Assembly (NCBI RefSeq): GCF_030996345.1
Contig: NZ_CP118747.1
Location: 1,238,001-1,302,000, forward strand
From: Acidithiobacillus sp. AMEEHan
GTDB lineage: Bacteria > Pseudomonadota > Gammaproteobacteria > Acidithiobacillales > Acidithiobacillaceae
Reading direction: 5' to 3'
Length of the DNA: 64,000 nucleotides
Part shown: one piece after another, positions 44,459-53,349 of the stretch
Position numbering within the stretch: the stretch's first letter is position 1
Layout of the letters: every line of letters begins with the position of its first letter
Notes under the pieces: generated by a model
What the model saw: only the letters and a program-made list of their open reading frames with translations
Database searches by the model: none
Told to the model about the DNA's origin: nothing
Position numbers and translations under genes: made by a program

Positions 44459-46156
44459 ATGACGCCAGCGCGCTCCCTGCACGTCGTCTTCTGCTGGCAC
44501 ATGCATCAGCCGGATTACCGGGATGCCCAAGGGACATATCGCTTTCCCTGGACCTATCTGCACGCCTGCAAGGACTACGTCGATATGGTCGCGCATCTGG
44601 AGGAAAATCCTCTGGCGCGGGCGGTATTCAATTTCGTTCCGGTGCTGGTCGAGCAGCTCGACGACTATGCCGAGCAGTTTCGCACGCGCCAGTTTCGTGA
44701 TCCTCTGCTGTGGGCCTTGGCCACCCCCGACCTGAAGACCCTTGCCCTGGCAGACCGGCACAGCATACTCGACCAGTGTTTTCGTCTGGACCCTGAGCAC
44801 ATGCTCAATCCCTTTCCCGCCTACCGGCGTCTCTTCGACCTTTGGCAATTCATCCGGCAAGACGCTGCGGAGATGGGCGATTACCTCTCGGTACAATATC
44901 TCGCCGATCTCCTGGTCTGGTATCACCTGGCCTGGACCGGCGAGACCCTGCGCCGAAAAAGTGCAACGATCCAGAAGTTGATGGCCAAGGGCAGCGGCTT
45001 CTCGGCCGCCGACCGCCTGGCGCTGCTCGACTGTCTGGGTGCGACCGTTGCCGGCCTGTTGCCGCGTTATCAGGCTCTGGCGCAGGCGGGCCGGATCGAG
45101 CTCTCGAGCACGCCGTACCAGCATCCGATTGCCCCGCTGCTGCTCGACTTTCGGGCAGCCCAGGATGGGCTGCCGGATGCGCCATTGCCCGAGAGTCCGC
45201 AATACCCGGGTGGCAAGGAACGAGTACAGTGGCAATTGCGGCAGGCGCTGGCGAGTCATCGCCAGCATTTTTCCGCGCCTCCCCGGGGAATCTGGCCGGC
45301 CGAGGGGGGGGTTTCCGCAGAGTTTGTGGAGTTGCTGGGAGACGAGGGATTGCAGTGGACGGCCTCCGGGGAGGGTGTCCTCGGGCGCAGCCTGCATCAC
45401 TCCTTTCCGGATCGCTCTCCCGCCCAGGGACGGGCAGCGTACCTGTATGGCGCCTATCGCTCGACCCCCCAGGGACCGCATCTGTTCTTCCGCGATGATT
45501 CCCTCTCGGATCGCATCGGCTTCGACTACAAGACCTGGTCCGGGCATGACGCGGCCACGGACTTCGTACAACGCTTGGAAGCGATCTGGCGCGATACCGA
45601 AGATCAGCCGGCGCCGGTGGTCAGCGTCATTCTCGATGGCGAGAATGCCTGGGAGTACTATCCCTACAACGGCTATTATTTTCTCAGCGAACTCTACCGT
45701 CTCCTGAGTAACCACCCGCACATCCAGCTCTGTACCTTTGCCGACTACGTGCGCGATCACGGCGATACCGCCAAGGCCCTGCCCAAGCTCGCAGCGGGTA
45801 GCTGGGTCTATGGAAATTTCAGTACCTGGATTGGCGACCCGGCAAAGAATCGGGCCTGGGATCTGCTTTGCCATGCCAAGGAGGCAGTGGACCGCAAGAT
45901 CGGCAGCTTTTCTGTTGAGCGCCAGGAAGCGATTCGCCAACAGCTCGCTCGTTGTGAGGGGTCGGACTGGTTCTGGTGGTTTGGCGACTACAACCCGGGT
46001 GATGCCGTACGGGATTTTGATGGCCTGTACCGCGATCACCTGCGGCAACTCTACGATTTGTTGGAGCAGCCAGCGCCAGCGGAACTCGATCAAGCCATCA
46101 GTCACGGCGGCGGCAGCGCCGAGGCCGGTGGTACCATGCGCCGTGGCCACACCTGA
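44459..46156 (+). CDS. GH57 glycoside hydrolase (amylase/amylopullulanase-like)
   Basis: A 565-residue GH57 protein. It begins VVFCWHMHQPDYRD (metal-site-like HMHQP of GH57). The nucleophile Glu is in GIWPAEGGVS and the acid Asp in VILDGENAWEYYPYNG; GSWVYGNFSTWIGDPAKN and WFWWFGDYNPGD follow. Likely an alpha-1,4 (or 1,6)-glucan hydrolase or transferase acting on glycogen. It starts 4 bases after the glgC stop, overlapping its ribosome site region. No signal peptide is seen, so it is cytoplasmic. Confidence 0.9.
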   Translation: MTPARSLHVVFCWHMHQPDYRDAQGTYRFPWTYLHACKDYVDMVAHLEENPLARAVFNFVPVLVEQLDDYAEQFRTRQFRDPLLWALATPDLKTLALADRHSILDQCFRLDPEHMLNPFPAYRRLFDLWQFIRQDAAEMGDYLSVQYLADLLVWYHLAWTGETLRRKSATIQKLMAKGSGFSAADRLALLDCLGATVAGLLPRYQALAQAGRIELSSTPYQHPIAPLLLDFRAAQDGLPDAPLPESPQYPGGKERVQWQLRQALASHRQHFSAPPRGIWPAEGGVSAEFVELLGDEGLQWTASGEGVLGRSLHHSFPDRSPAQGRAAYLYGAYRSTPQGPHLFFRDDSLSDRIGFDYKTWSGHDAATDFVQRLEAIWRDTEDQPAPVVSVILDGENAWEYYPYNGYYFLSELYRLLSNHPHIQLCTFADYVRDHGDTAKALPKLAAGSWVYGNFSTWIGDPAKNRAWDLLCHAKEAVDRKIGSFSVERQEAIRQQLARCEGSDWFWWFGDYNPGDAVRDFDGLYRDHLRQLYDLLEQPAPAELDQAISHGGGSAEAGGTMRRGHT

Positions 46157-46168
46157 GGAAAGCAAACG

Positions 46169-48169
46169 ATGCCCGATGCCCTGTCCCTGCTGTTTGGAGT
46201 CCATGCCCATCAACCGATCGGCAATTTTCCCGAGGTCGTCGACGACGCGGTAACGCGCTGTTACCACCCGTTTTTGCAGGTGCTTGATCGCTATCCTGAC
46301 TTTGTCTTTGCCTTTCATAGCAGTGGCTGGTTGTTGGGCTACCTGGCCGAACGACATCCCCAGACCATGGAGCTCCTGCGCAGTATGGTGGCGCGTGGCC
46401 AGGTAGAGTTGGTAGGGGCTGGCGATACCGAGCCGGTGCTGGCTGCAATTCCGTATATCGATCGCATCGAACAATTGCAGTCTATGAGTCACCGGCTACA
46501 GGAAGAATTTGGACAACGCCCGGAAGGTGCCTGGCTGACGGAGCGCGTCTGGGACCCCTCGGTGGTTCCGGCGCTGGTCGATTCGGCCATTCGCTATGTC
46601 GTGGTCGATGACTACCATTTTCTTTGCGCGGGACTGGAAAGAGACGAGCTCGGCAGTTTCTATCGTACTGAGGAGAATGGCCAGAGTATCGATGTCTTCC
46701 CCATCTCCGAGGCACTGCGCTACCGCCTGCCCTTTTCTGAGGTGGCGGATGCCATTGCCTTTCTCCATGCGCTAGGCGCGCAACAGCCAGGTAGCGCGGC
46801 GATCTATTTCGATGACATCGAGAAATTCGGCCTCTGGCCGGAAACCTACAACTGGGTCTACGAGCGCGGCTGGCTGGCGCAGTTTATCGAGGGCGTACTT
46901 GCCTTGGAGAGCATCAAAACGCAGCATTTTGCCGCCTACCGAAAGACCCGGCGCCCGCGCGGCATGATTTACCTGCCGACGGTGTCCTACAGTGAAATGA
47001 ACGAATGGACCCTGAGCCCTAATGTGGCGCGGGAGTATGAACGCTTCTTGCAGCAGGAACGTGATGCGGGGCGTCTGGATGCGCGCAAGGCCCTCATCCG
47101 CGGGGGAATCTGGAAAGGCTTCCTGCATCGCTATCCGGAATCCAACTGGATGCACAAGCGCATGTTGCAGCTGTCCGCACGTTTTCATGCCCTGCCCAAG
47201 CGACGCCAGTCTGAGGCCCTGCGTGCCGATCTGCACGCGGCGCAGGCCAACGATGCGTACTGGCACGGGCTCTTCGGCGGCATTTATCTACCGCATTTGC
47301 GGCGTGCCGTGCACCATCACCTGACGCGTCTGGAGGCAGGGCTCGACCAAGTGCGCAAACGGCCTGCGATGATCTGGGAAGATGTCGATCTCGATGGCCG
47401 CGAAGAGTGCTTCTATCATGACGCGCAGATGCAGATCGTGCTACATCTGCCGTACGCCAGCATCCAGGAGTGGAATCACTACCCGAGCGAGCATGACTTT
47501 GCCGATACCCTGGCACGCCGCGACGAGGCCTACTATGACAAGATCCGCCAGGGAGAAGGCGCGGCAGAGTCCGAGAATGCTGGAGGCATCGCCTCTGCCC
47601 ATGACCGGGTCAGTTTCAAGACCGTCATTCATGCGGACGATCTGCTTTTCGATGATCTCCCCTGTCAGAGCTTTGTCGATCACCTAGGCGGCGAGGCGCT
47701 GCATTATCAAGCTATTGCTGAGGCGAAGACGCCGCGGTTTCTGGCCCGACACGAGACCTGGGAACTCGAAAAATCCTTTGCTCTGCGCAACGGTTGCCTA
47801 TCCGTGCGCTACGCCGGCAAAGCAACAAAAGATGCCGCGACGACGTTCTCCACGCGCATCTATCTGGCCATGCCGAGTTGTGATGGACCGGCGGGCTGCT
47901 TGTCTGTGGATGGAGCCGTTGTCGGGGGCTTCGCCGCGGAGCTCTCCGGTACTGCACAGAAATTTCGTCTCGATGACGCGGTGCTGGGTGGCAGTGTCGA
48001 GATTCTGCTTCCCGGTAAGACGGCCTGGCGGGCCTGGCCACACCGGACGGTTTCGCAGTCCGAGGCCGGCTTTGAAAAAATCATGCAGGCTTGGGTGCTG
48101 GAGCTGACTTGGTCGGCCTTTGGCGAGGAATTTTCTGCCTCGTTGCAAATCCAGGTGGGGCGCGCATGA
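46169..48169 (+). CDS. GH57 4-alpha-glucanotransferase/alpha-amylase
   Basis: A 666-residue GH57 enzyme of the archaeal 4-alpha-glucanotransferase type. The catalytic domain has LLFGVHAHQPIGNF, nucleophile Glu in EGAWLTERVWDPS and Asp in AIYFDDIEKFGLWPETY. It is followed by the middle and C-terminal beta domains (DUF1925/DUF1926-like; WEDVDLDGREECFYHDAQMQ). It probably rearranges or shortens maltodextrins. Its stop overlaps the glucokinase start (ATGA). Confidence 0.88.
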   Translation: MPDALSLLFGVHAHQPIGNFPEVVDDAVTRCYHPFLQVLDRYPDFVFAFHSSGWLLGYLAERHPQTMELLRSMVARGQVELVGAGDTEPVLAAIPYIDRIEQLQSMSHRLQEEFGQRPEGAWLTERVWDPSVVPALVDSAIRYVVVDDYHFLCAGLERDELGSFYRTEENGQSIDVFPISEALRYRLPFSEVADAIAFLHALGAQQPGSAAIYFDDIEKFGLWPETYNWVYERGWLAQFIEGVLALESIKTQHFAAYRKTRRPRGMIYLPTVSYSEMNEWTLSPNVAREYERFLQQERDAGRLDARKALIRGGIWKGFLHRYPESNWMHKRMLQLSARFHALPKRRQSEALRADLHAAQANDAYWHGLFGGIYLPHLRRAVHHHLTRLEAGLDQVRKRPAMIWEDVDLDGREECFYHDAQMQIVLHLPYASIQEWNHYPSEHDFADTLARRDEAYYDKIRQGEGAAESENAGGIASAHDRVSFKTVIHADDLLFDDLPCQSFVDHLGGEALHYQAIAEAKTPRFLARHETWELEKSFALRNGCLSVRYAGKATKDAATTFSTRIYLAMPSCDGPAGCLSVDGAVVGGFAAELSGTAQKFRLDDAVLGGSVEILLPGKTAWRAWPHRTVSQSEAGFEKIMQAWVLELTWSAFGEEFSASLQIQVGRA

Positions 48170-49107
48170 GTGCTTGGTATCTCGGGGTGGATGTGGGTGG
48201 CACCAACCTGCGCTTTGGCGTTTTTGACGGTGCACAATGTGTCGCCAGCTACCGCACGGAACTGAATCTGCGGGAGCGCTGCGCCCGGGCCGGAGAGGCA
48301 GGCGCGGCGCAGCAGTTGGTATTGGAGGCCCTTGCCAGTGGCTATCATCGCTTGCGCGAGCAATGTCCGCAGATCGACGGAGTGGGGGTAGCCTTTCCGG
48401 GTTTTGTCACCGCCGATGGGGTGCTGCGGCAGTCACCCAATATCCCACATCTCGAAAATTTTGCTCTGGAAGCACAGCTCAGCGAGCAGTTGCAGGTGCC
48501 AGTGCTGCTCGAAAACGACGCCAATGCGGCGGCCTTTGGCGAGTTCTGGTCGTTGCGCCAGGATCATCCCGAAATCCAGTCTTTAATCTACGTTGGGCTT
48601 GGTACCGGCGTGGGGGGGGGGTGGATCCAGTCCGGGCGCCCGTGGCGGGGGGAAGACGGAGCGGCCATGGAGATTGGCCATCTTATCGTGGTCCCAGGTG
48701 GACGGCGTTGCGGCTGTGGCAACCAGGGCTGCCTGGAACAGTACGCCTCGGCGCAGGGGCTGGTGTCGAGTTATCTGGAATACACCGGCATGCCGGCGGA
48801 TCCCAAGATCATCGCCCAGCTCGCGCAGGACCAGAATCCCGGGGCATTGCGGGCGTTCCAAACCTTGGCGGAGCATCTCGGGCAGGGCTTGGCGCACGTG
48901 GTCAAGGTGCTGGACTCTCGCCAGATTCGGGTAGGCGGGGGCCTGAGTGCCGCCTGGGATTGCTTCGGCGAAGAGCTGTGTCGGCAACTGCGCAGCAACA
49001 TGATTCCGGCACTGCAGGACACCGTCGAAATCGCCGCCGGTAATGGCGATGACCAGGCCGGTATGCGCGGCGCTGCCCTGCTCGCTCGGGAAGTTCTGGC
49101 CGCCTGA
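48166..49107 (+). CDS. glk: ROK-family glucokinase
   Basis: A 313-residue ROK sugar kinase. ATP site LGVDVGGTNLRFGVF, glucose/catalysis region NDANAAAFGEFW, VGLGTGVGGGWI, and the ROK zinc motif GHLIVVPGGRRCGCGNQGCLEQY. It phosphorylates glucose released from glycogen. ATG 48166 overlaps the GH57 stop, and its own stop overlaps murI (TGATG). Substrate by context. Confidence 0.88.
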   Translation: MSAWYLGVDVGGTNLRFGVFDGAQCVASYRTELNLRERCARAGEAGAAQQLVLEALASGYHRLREQCPQIDGVGVAFPGFVTADGVLRQSPNIPHLENFALEAQLSEQLQVPVLLENDANAAAFGEFWSLRQDHPEIQSLIYVGLGTGVGGGWIQSGRPWRGEDGAAMEIGHLIVVPGGRRCGCGNQGCLEQYASAQGLVSSYLEYTGMPADPKIIAQLAQDQNPGALRAFQTLAEHLGQGLAHVVKVLDSRQIRVGGGLSAAWDCFGEELCRQLRSNMIPALQDTVEIAAGNGDDQAGMRGAALLAREVLAA

Positions 49108-49892
49108 TGCGGATTGGTGTTTTTGACTCGGGCCTCGGTGGTCTGAGTACTTGGCTGGCCTGTACCCGCTATCTTCCAGATGCGGAATATTTCTTTTTTG
49201 CGGATACCGTCAACGCGCCTTACGGTGATCGTAGCGCTGTGGAGGTGCAGGCCTTTACGGAGGATGCCTACCGGCGCTTTTTGCAGCTCGATGTCGATGC
49301 CCTGGTGATCGCCTGCAACACCGCCACCAGTGCCGCCGCAGCACCACTGCGCCAGTACGCGTCCATGCCCATCATCGGCATCGAGCCCGCCATCAAGGTC
49401 GCTCTGCAGGAAAGCAGGGGGGAAGTGCTGTTATTGGCAACCGAGCTTACCGTGCGTGGCGCCAAGCTCGACAAACTTCTACAGCTTTGTGATCCAGAAC
49501 GTCGGGTGCGGGCGCTGGCCTGTCCGGGCTGGATGGAGATCATCGAGGGGCAACAAGCGGATTGGCGTGAGCGCGCCAGCGAATATTGGCAGGAAAAGAT
49601 TGCCGCACACGCCAGGAACGCCACAGCGCTGGTGTTGGGCTGCACCCACTACTGTTGGCTACGCGACGAAATCTCGGTGTGGTCTGCTGGAAACGCCATC
49701 TTTGACGGCAACGACGGAGTAGCGCGACAGCTCTACCGACTCTTGTTGCGCCGCGAGCCGCCGGCGGCCGCCAGCCATACCGACCTGCTGACCCTCCACT
49801 TTGCCGCGTCGGCTGATGCAGACCAGAAAATGGCTGCTGCGCAAAGGCTCCTGCAGGGCGCGGGAGTACGCGCCCGAATCCTGCCCTTTTAG
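49107..49892 (+). CDS. murI: Glutamate racemase
   Basis: A 261-residue cofactor-independent racemase. It begins IGVFDSGLGGLSTW; the two catalytic Cys are in VIACNTATSAAAA and VLGCTHYCWL. It makes D-Glu for peptidoglycan. Unusually it is translationally coupled to glucokinase at the end of the glycogen operon. Its stop (TAG, 49890-49892) overlaps the stop of the convergent gene. Confidence 0.95.
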   Translation: MRIGVFDSGLGGLSTWLACTRYLPDAEYFFFADTVNAPYGDRSAVEVQAFTEDAYRRFLQLDVDALVIACNTATSAAAAPLRQYASMPIIGIEPAIKVALQESRGEVLLLATELTVRGAKLDKLLQLCDPERRVRALACPGWMEIIEGQQADWRERASEYWQEKIAAHARNATALVLGCTHYCWLRDEISVWSAGNAIFDGNDGVARQLYRLLLRREPPAAASHTDLLTLHFAASADADQKMAAAQRLLQGAGVRARILPF

Positions 49893-50218
49893 TTGAGGGT
49901 GATGCCTTTCTCGCCGAGGGTCACATTGTACTTCTTGGCTTGCGCTTCCCCCTGGGCGTAGGAGAGCTTGGCCAGCTCCTCTGCATGCTGTGCCTTGGCG
50001 ACCGCCTCATCATATTTGCCGGCCTTTTCTGCGGCCTCCGCCTCTTTGAGGAATTTCGGAGTATCCAACCACTGGTAATGAATGCTTTCGGCCTTGGCCA
50101 TGGCCGCTTGAGCAGCGCTGATGGCCTTCTGGGCGTCACTGGCATTGGCGGCAAAGGCGATACTGCTGCTGCAGAGCAGGGCGGCACAGGCAAAGGTGCT
50201 GACAAGGAACGGCTTCAT
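49889..50218 (-). CDS. Small periplasmic SoxXA-binding-like protein (SoxK/SAXB-like)
   Basis: A 109-residue protein with signal peptide (STFACAALLCSSSIAFAA) and a two-helix, Ala/Lys-rich mature part: AMAKAESIHYQWLDTPKFLK and AEKAGKYDEAVAKAQHAEEL. This spacing (W near the helix end, then AxKxGKYDEA) is that of SoxXA-binding proteins, which associate with the SoxXA cytochrome in thiosulfate oxidation. No other sox gene is nearby, so a different role is possible. It has a good Shine-Dalgarno (agaggagtag). Confidence 0.65.
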   Translation of the reverse strand: MKPFLVSTFACAALLCSSSIAFAANASDAQKAISAAQAAMAKAESIHYQWLDTPKFLKEAEAAEKAGKYDEAVAKAQHAEELAKLSYAQGEAQAKKYNVTLGEKGITLN

Positions 50219-50362
50219 GATCTACTCCTCTTCGGTAAAATCTTGCATTGAAGAAAGCAAAAAATGTTCCGTTTCCTTGATCCGCGCGTATGCTGGCTGA
50301 CGTTGCCGGCGCTGCCCCGATCGGACCGCTCGCCACCGCACCAGAAGTCCCGAAAGAGCCAT

Positions 50363-51646
50363 TCATAGGGAACCCAGCAGCACGAAGAGGGCGTGGATGA
50401 GCAGTCCGAGCAGCAGACCCACCACCGTGCCATTGATACGAATGTATTGCAGATCGCTGCCAATACCTTCCTCCAGGACACGGATCATGTCTGCCATTGG
50501 CCAGGCGCGGATGGTATCTTCGATATGCTTGGTGAAGCTTTCCTGTACCGTGGGTAGCAGGCGGCGCGCGCTTTCTTCCACGTAGCCGTCGATCGCTTGG
50601 CGCAGCTGTGGCTGGGTATCGAGCAAGTCGCCAAACCAGCCTGCGCCCTTGTGCAAGAGCTGTCGACTGCGCGACGGGGACGCCTGCAGGTCCTGCAACA
50701 GCCATTGCTGCAGGTCGTTTACCACTCGGGCTACGTAATCGCGCGCCGCCGGATGCGCGAGCAGCCCTTCCTGCCAGCGGCGGATGCGTGCCTGCAGCCT
50801 CTGATCCTGCTGTAGGCGCAGGAGACTTTCTTGGAGCCAACGATCGAAGGCCTGGCGCTTGGGGTGTTCGGGGTCCTGATGGATCTCGCTCAAGGTTTCC
50901 TGTGCCGCGCGCACCAGATTGCGGGCGAGATTGCGACTGAGGGTGGCGGGGTCGACGACCGCGCCGAGCCAGGAAAACAGCGTGGGATAGGCGCGTTGCA
51001 GCAGTCTCTCGATTTGCTCCGCCAATTCTTCTTGCACGCTTTCCTGCGTGAGCCAGTCATCGAGGCGGGCGATGGCGTCGCTGAGCAGGGCCTGGTGGCG
51101 GCCATCTTCCGTCAGGAGTTGCAGAAGCTGTGCCGTCCAGCGCGACAAGTCCAGTTGCCGTAGCTGTGCCCCCAGACTCTTGGCGAGACTCTGACGCAAG
51201 GGCTCCAGTTGCGCCAGTTGCAGGGCGCGATAGACGAGCTGTTGCACCTGTTCGGCAAAAAGCGCGCGATTTTTCGGTCGACGTAGCCAGGAAGCCAGTC
51301 CACTTGCCAGGGAATAACGTTGGACGAGGCGTAAGATGGCGTCTTCCTGCAGAAAATGCTCGCGGATGAACTCCGCCAAACGCTGCGCCAACTGGTCCCG
51401 CCGGCGTGGCAGGATGGCGGTGTGCGGGAAGGGAATTCCCAGGGGATGGCGGAACAACGCTACCACTGCGAACCAGTCGGCAAGGGCGCCGACCATGGCC
51501 GCCTCGCTAGCGGCTAGCAACCAAGCGTAGGCCCCTTGCCCATTCTCCAAAGAGGCCCAGACAAAAAGCGCGAAGGCGAGCAGGAGAAGGGCGAGTGCCC
51601 AGCGTCGATTCCGGCGCAAGCGTTTGCTGGAAGTCTGACTTTGCAT
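50363..51646 (-). CDS. DUF445-family inner-membrane protein
   Basis: A 427-residue DUF445 (YjiN-like) protein: two N-terminal membrane helices (WALALLLLAFALFVWASL and the segment with AAMVGALADWFAVVALFRHP), a long helical middle part with many Gln/Leu/Arg heptads, and a C-terminal hairpin helix (IRINGTVVGLLLGLLIHALF). The ADWFAVVALFRHPLG motif is the family hallmark. Function is unknown in any organism I can name. It is divergent from selO. Confidence 0.85.
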   Translation of the reverse strand: MQSQTSSKRLRRNRRWALALLLLAFALFVWASLENGQGAYAWLLAASEAAMVGALADWFAVVALFRHPLGIPFPHTAILPRRRDQLAQRLAEFIREHFLQEDAILRLVQRYSLASGLASWLRRPKNRALFAEQVQQLVYRALQLAQLEPLRQSLAKSLGAQLRQLDLSRWTAQLLQLLTEDGRHQALLSDAIARLDDWLTQESVQEELAEQIERLLQRAYPTLFSWLGAVVDPATLSRNLARNLVRAAQETLSEIHQDPEHPKRQAFDRWLQESLLRLQQDQRLQARIRRWQEGLLAHPAARDYVARVVNDLQQWLLQDLQASPSRSRQLLHKGAGWFGDLLDTQPQLRQAIDGYVEESARRLLPTVQESFTKHIEDTIRAWPMADMIRVLEEGIGSDLQYIRINGTVVGLLLGLLIHALFVLLGSL

Positions 51647-51726
51647 GCGCCAAGCATAGCACTGTCCTCTCTTGCCCGGGCATTGGCCTTTCTGTCATTG
51701 TGAGCGGGAGCAGACAGGAGCAGGGA

Positions 51727-53208
51727 ATGGAAACGGAAATCCAGCTGGAAAGCGACTTCGCCGAACGATTGCAGGGGCTCTATAGCGAGTGGCAGGCCGC
51801 TGTCATCCCCGAGCCCAAGCTCCTGCTCCTGAACGAGGGCTTGGCCACACGACTGGGCTTGTCGGTGGCGACGCTGCGTGCCGAGGGCGCGGCACTCTTC
51901 TCCGGGCAACGTCTGGCCTCTGGCAGCCGCCCGGTTGCCCAGGCCTACGCTGGCCACCAATTTGGCGTCTTCAATCCGCAACTTGGCGATGGCCGCGCGT
52001 TGTTGCTGGGCGAAATCCGCGATCCCCAGGGTAACCTCTGGGACCTGCACCTGAAGGGCTCCGGACGTACCCCTTTCTCCCGCGGTGGTGACGGCAAGGC
52101 CGCGCTCGGGCCGATGCTGCGCGAGTACGTCATCGGCGAAGCCCTGCATGCCTTGGGCATTCCGAGCACTCGCGCGCTGGCGGTCGTCGCCACCGGCGAG
52201 GCGGTGCAGCGCGAGCAGCCGCTGCCAGGGGCGATCCTGGCGCGAGTGGCATCCAGTCATCTGCGCGTGGGTACCTTTCAATTTGTTGCCGTGCGCGAGC
52301 AGGAGGACTTGCTGCGTCGCCTCGCCGACTATGCCATCGCGCGCCACTATCCCGAACTCTCCGAGCTGTCCGGCGGTGAGCGCTATCTCGGCTTTGTCGA
52401 TGCAGTCATGCAGCGGCAGGCAAGGCTCATCGCGCAATGGATGGGGGTGGGCTTCATTCACGGCGTCATGAATACCGATAACATGAGTATCGCCGGGGAG
52501 AGCATCGATTTTGGCCCTTGTGCGTTTATGGATGCTTACGATCCGGGCACGGTGTTCAGCTCCATCGACCAGAATGGCCGCTATGCCTATGGCGAGCAGC
52601 CACGGATCGGGCAGTGGAATCTGGTGCGGCTGGCGGAATGTCTGGTGCCGCTGGTGGACGACGATGTCGACCAGGCCATTGCTCGCCTCACGCAGACCTT
52701 GCAGCGCTTTCCCCAGCTCTATCAGCAGTCCTGGCGGGAGATCTTTGCCCAGAAACTCGGGATTACAGAGGTCAGCGAAGAGGATGACGCGCTGATGGAG
52801 GACTTCCTGCTGCTGCTGCATCAAGAGCACGCGGATTTCACCCTCGCTTTCCGCAGTCTGGCGGCAGCCCTGCAGGGCATGGACCCAGCGCAGCGGGAGC
52901 GTTTCGGGATTCCCGCGATCCCGGAGAGCTGGTCCCCCTGGCATGCGCGTTGGCTCGCTCGTTTGGGCGATGCCCGTCCCCATGCCGCTGTGGCTGCTGC
53001 CATGGATGCGGTCAATCCGCTCTACATCCCGCGTAACCATCAGGTGGAAATCGCCTTGGCCGCGGCCAGTCAGGGCAACGATTCCCGTCCCCTGGAAAAG
53101 CTCCTCGCCGTCCTTGCCGATCCTTACCGCGCCCGCCCCGAGTATCTCCCCTACAGCGAACCAATGCCCGGCAGCTTCGGACCGTACCGCACTTTTTGTG
53201 GCACCTGA
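51727..53208 (+). CDS. selO: Protein adenylyltransferase SelO
   Basis: A 493-residue SelO (YdiU, UPF0061) pseudokinase that transfers AMP to Ser/Thr/Tyr of proteins, linked to redox stress. Signature regions: QAYAGHQFGVFNPQLGDGRA, LHLKGSGRTPFSRGGDGKAA, LGPMLREYVIGEALHALGIP, HGVMNTDNMSIAGESIDFGP, and ending SFGPYRTFCGT with the conserved C-terminal Cys. The start at 51727 follows aggagcaggga; the frame is open further upstream without conservation. Length fits (about 480-490). Confidence 0.94.
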   Translation: METEIQLESDFAERLQGLYSEWQAAVIPEPKLLLLNEGLATRLGLSVATLRAEGAALFSGQRLASGSRPVAQAYAGHQFGVFNPQLGDGRALLLGEIRDPQGNLWDLHLKGSGRTPFSRGGDGKAALGPMLREYVIGEALHALGIPSTRALAVVATGEAVQREQPLPGAILARVASSHLRVGTFQFVAVREQEDLLRRLADYAIARHYPELSELSGGERYLGFVDAVMQRQARLIAQWMGVGFIHGVMNTDNMSIAGESIDFGPCAFMDAYDPGTVFSSIDQNGRYAYGEQPRIGQWNLVRLAECLVPLVDDDVDQAIARLTQTLQRFPQLYQQSWREIFAQKLGITEVSEEDDALMEDFLLLLHQEHADFTLAFRSLAAALQGMDPAQRERFGIPAIPESWSPWHARWLARLGDARPHAAVAAAMDAVNPLYIPRNHQVEIALAAASQGNDSRPLEKLLAVLADPYRARPEYLPYSEPMPGSFGPYRTFCGT

Positions 53209-53349
53209 GGGTCCGCGAATGTTTCGCTTACCCGATCCTCTACTCGCGTTGGGGCAGCAACTGCCGTGGCGAGGGGATCCGCAGCTGCCTTGCCAGCCCC
53301 TTGTCCCCCTCGTATCATGGCGATTTGAAAGGAAGTCTGGGAAGCGAAC

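Noticed and set aside
44411-46492. A 693-codon minus-strand frame opposite the GH57 genes
   Set aside because: Mirror of two clear GH57 genes; no start context and no recognisable domain.
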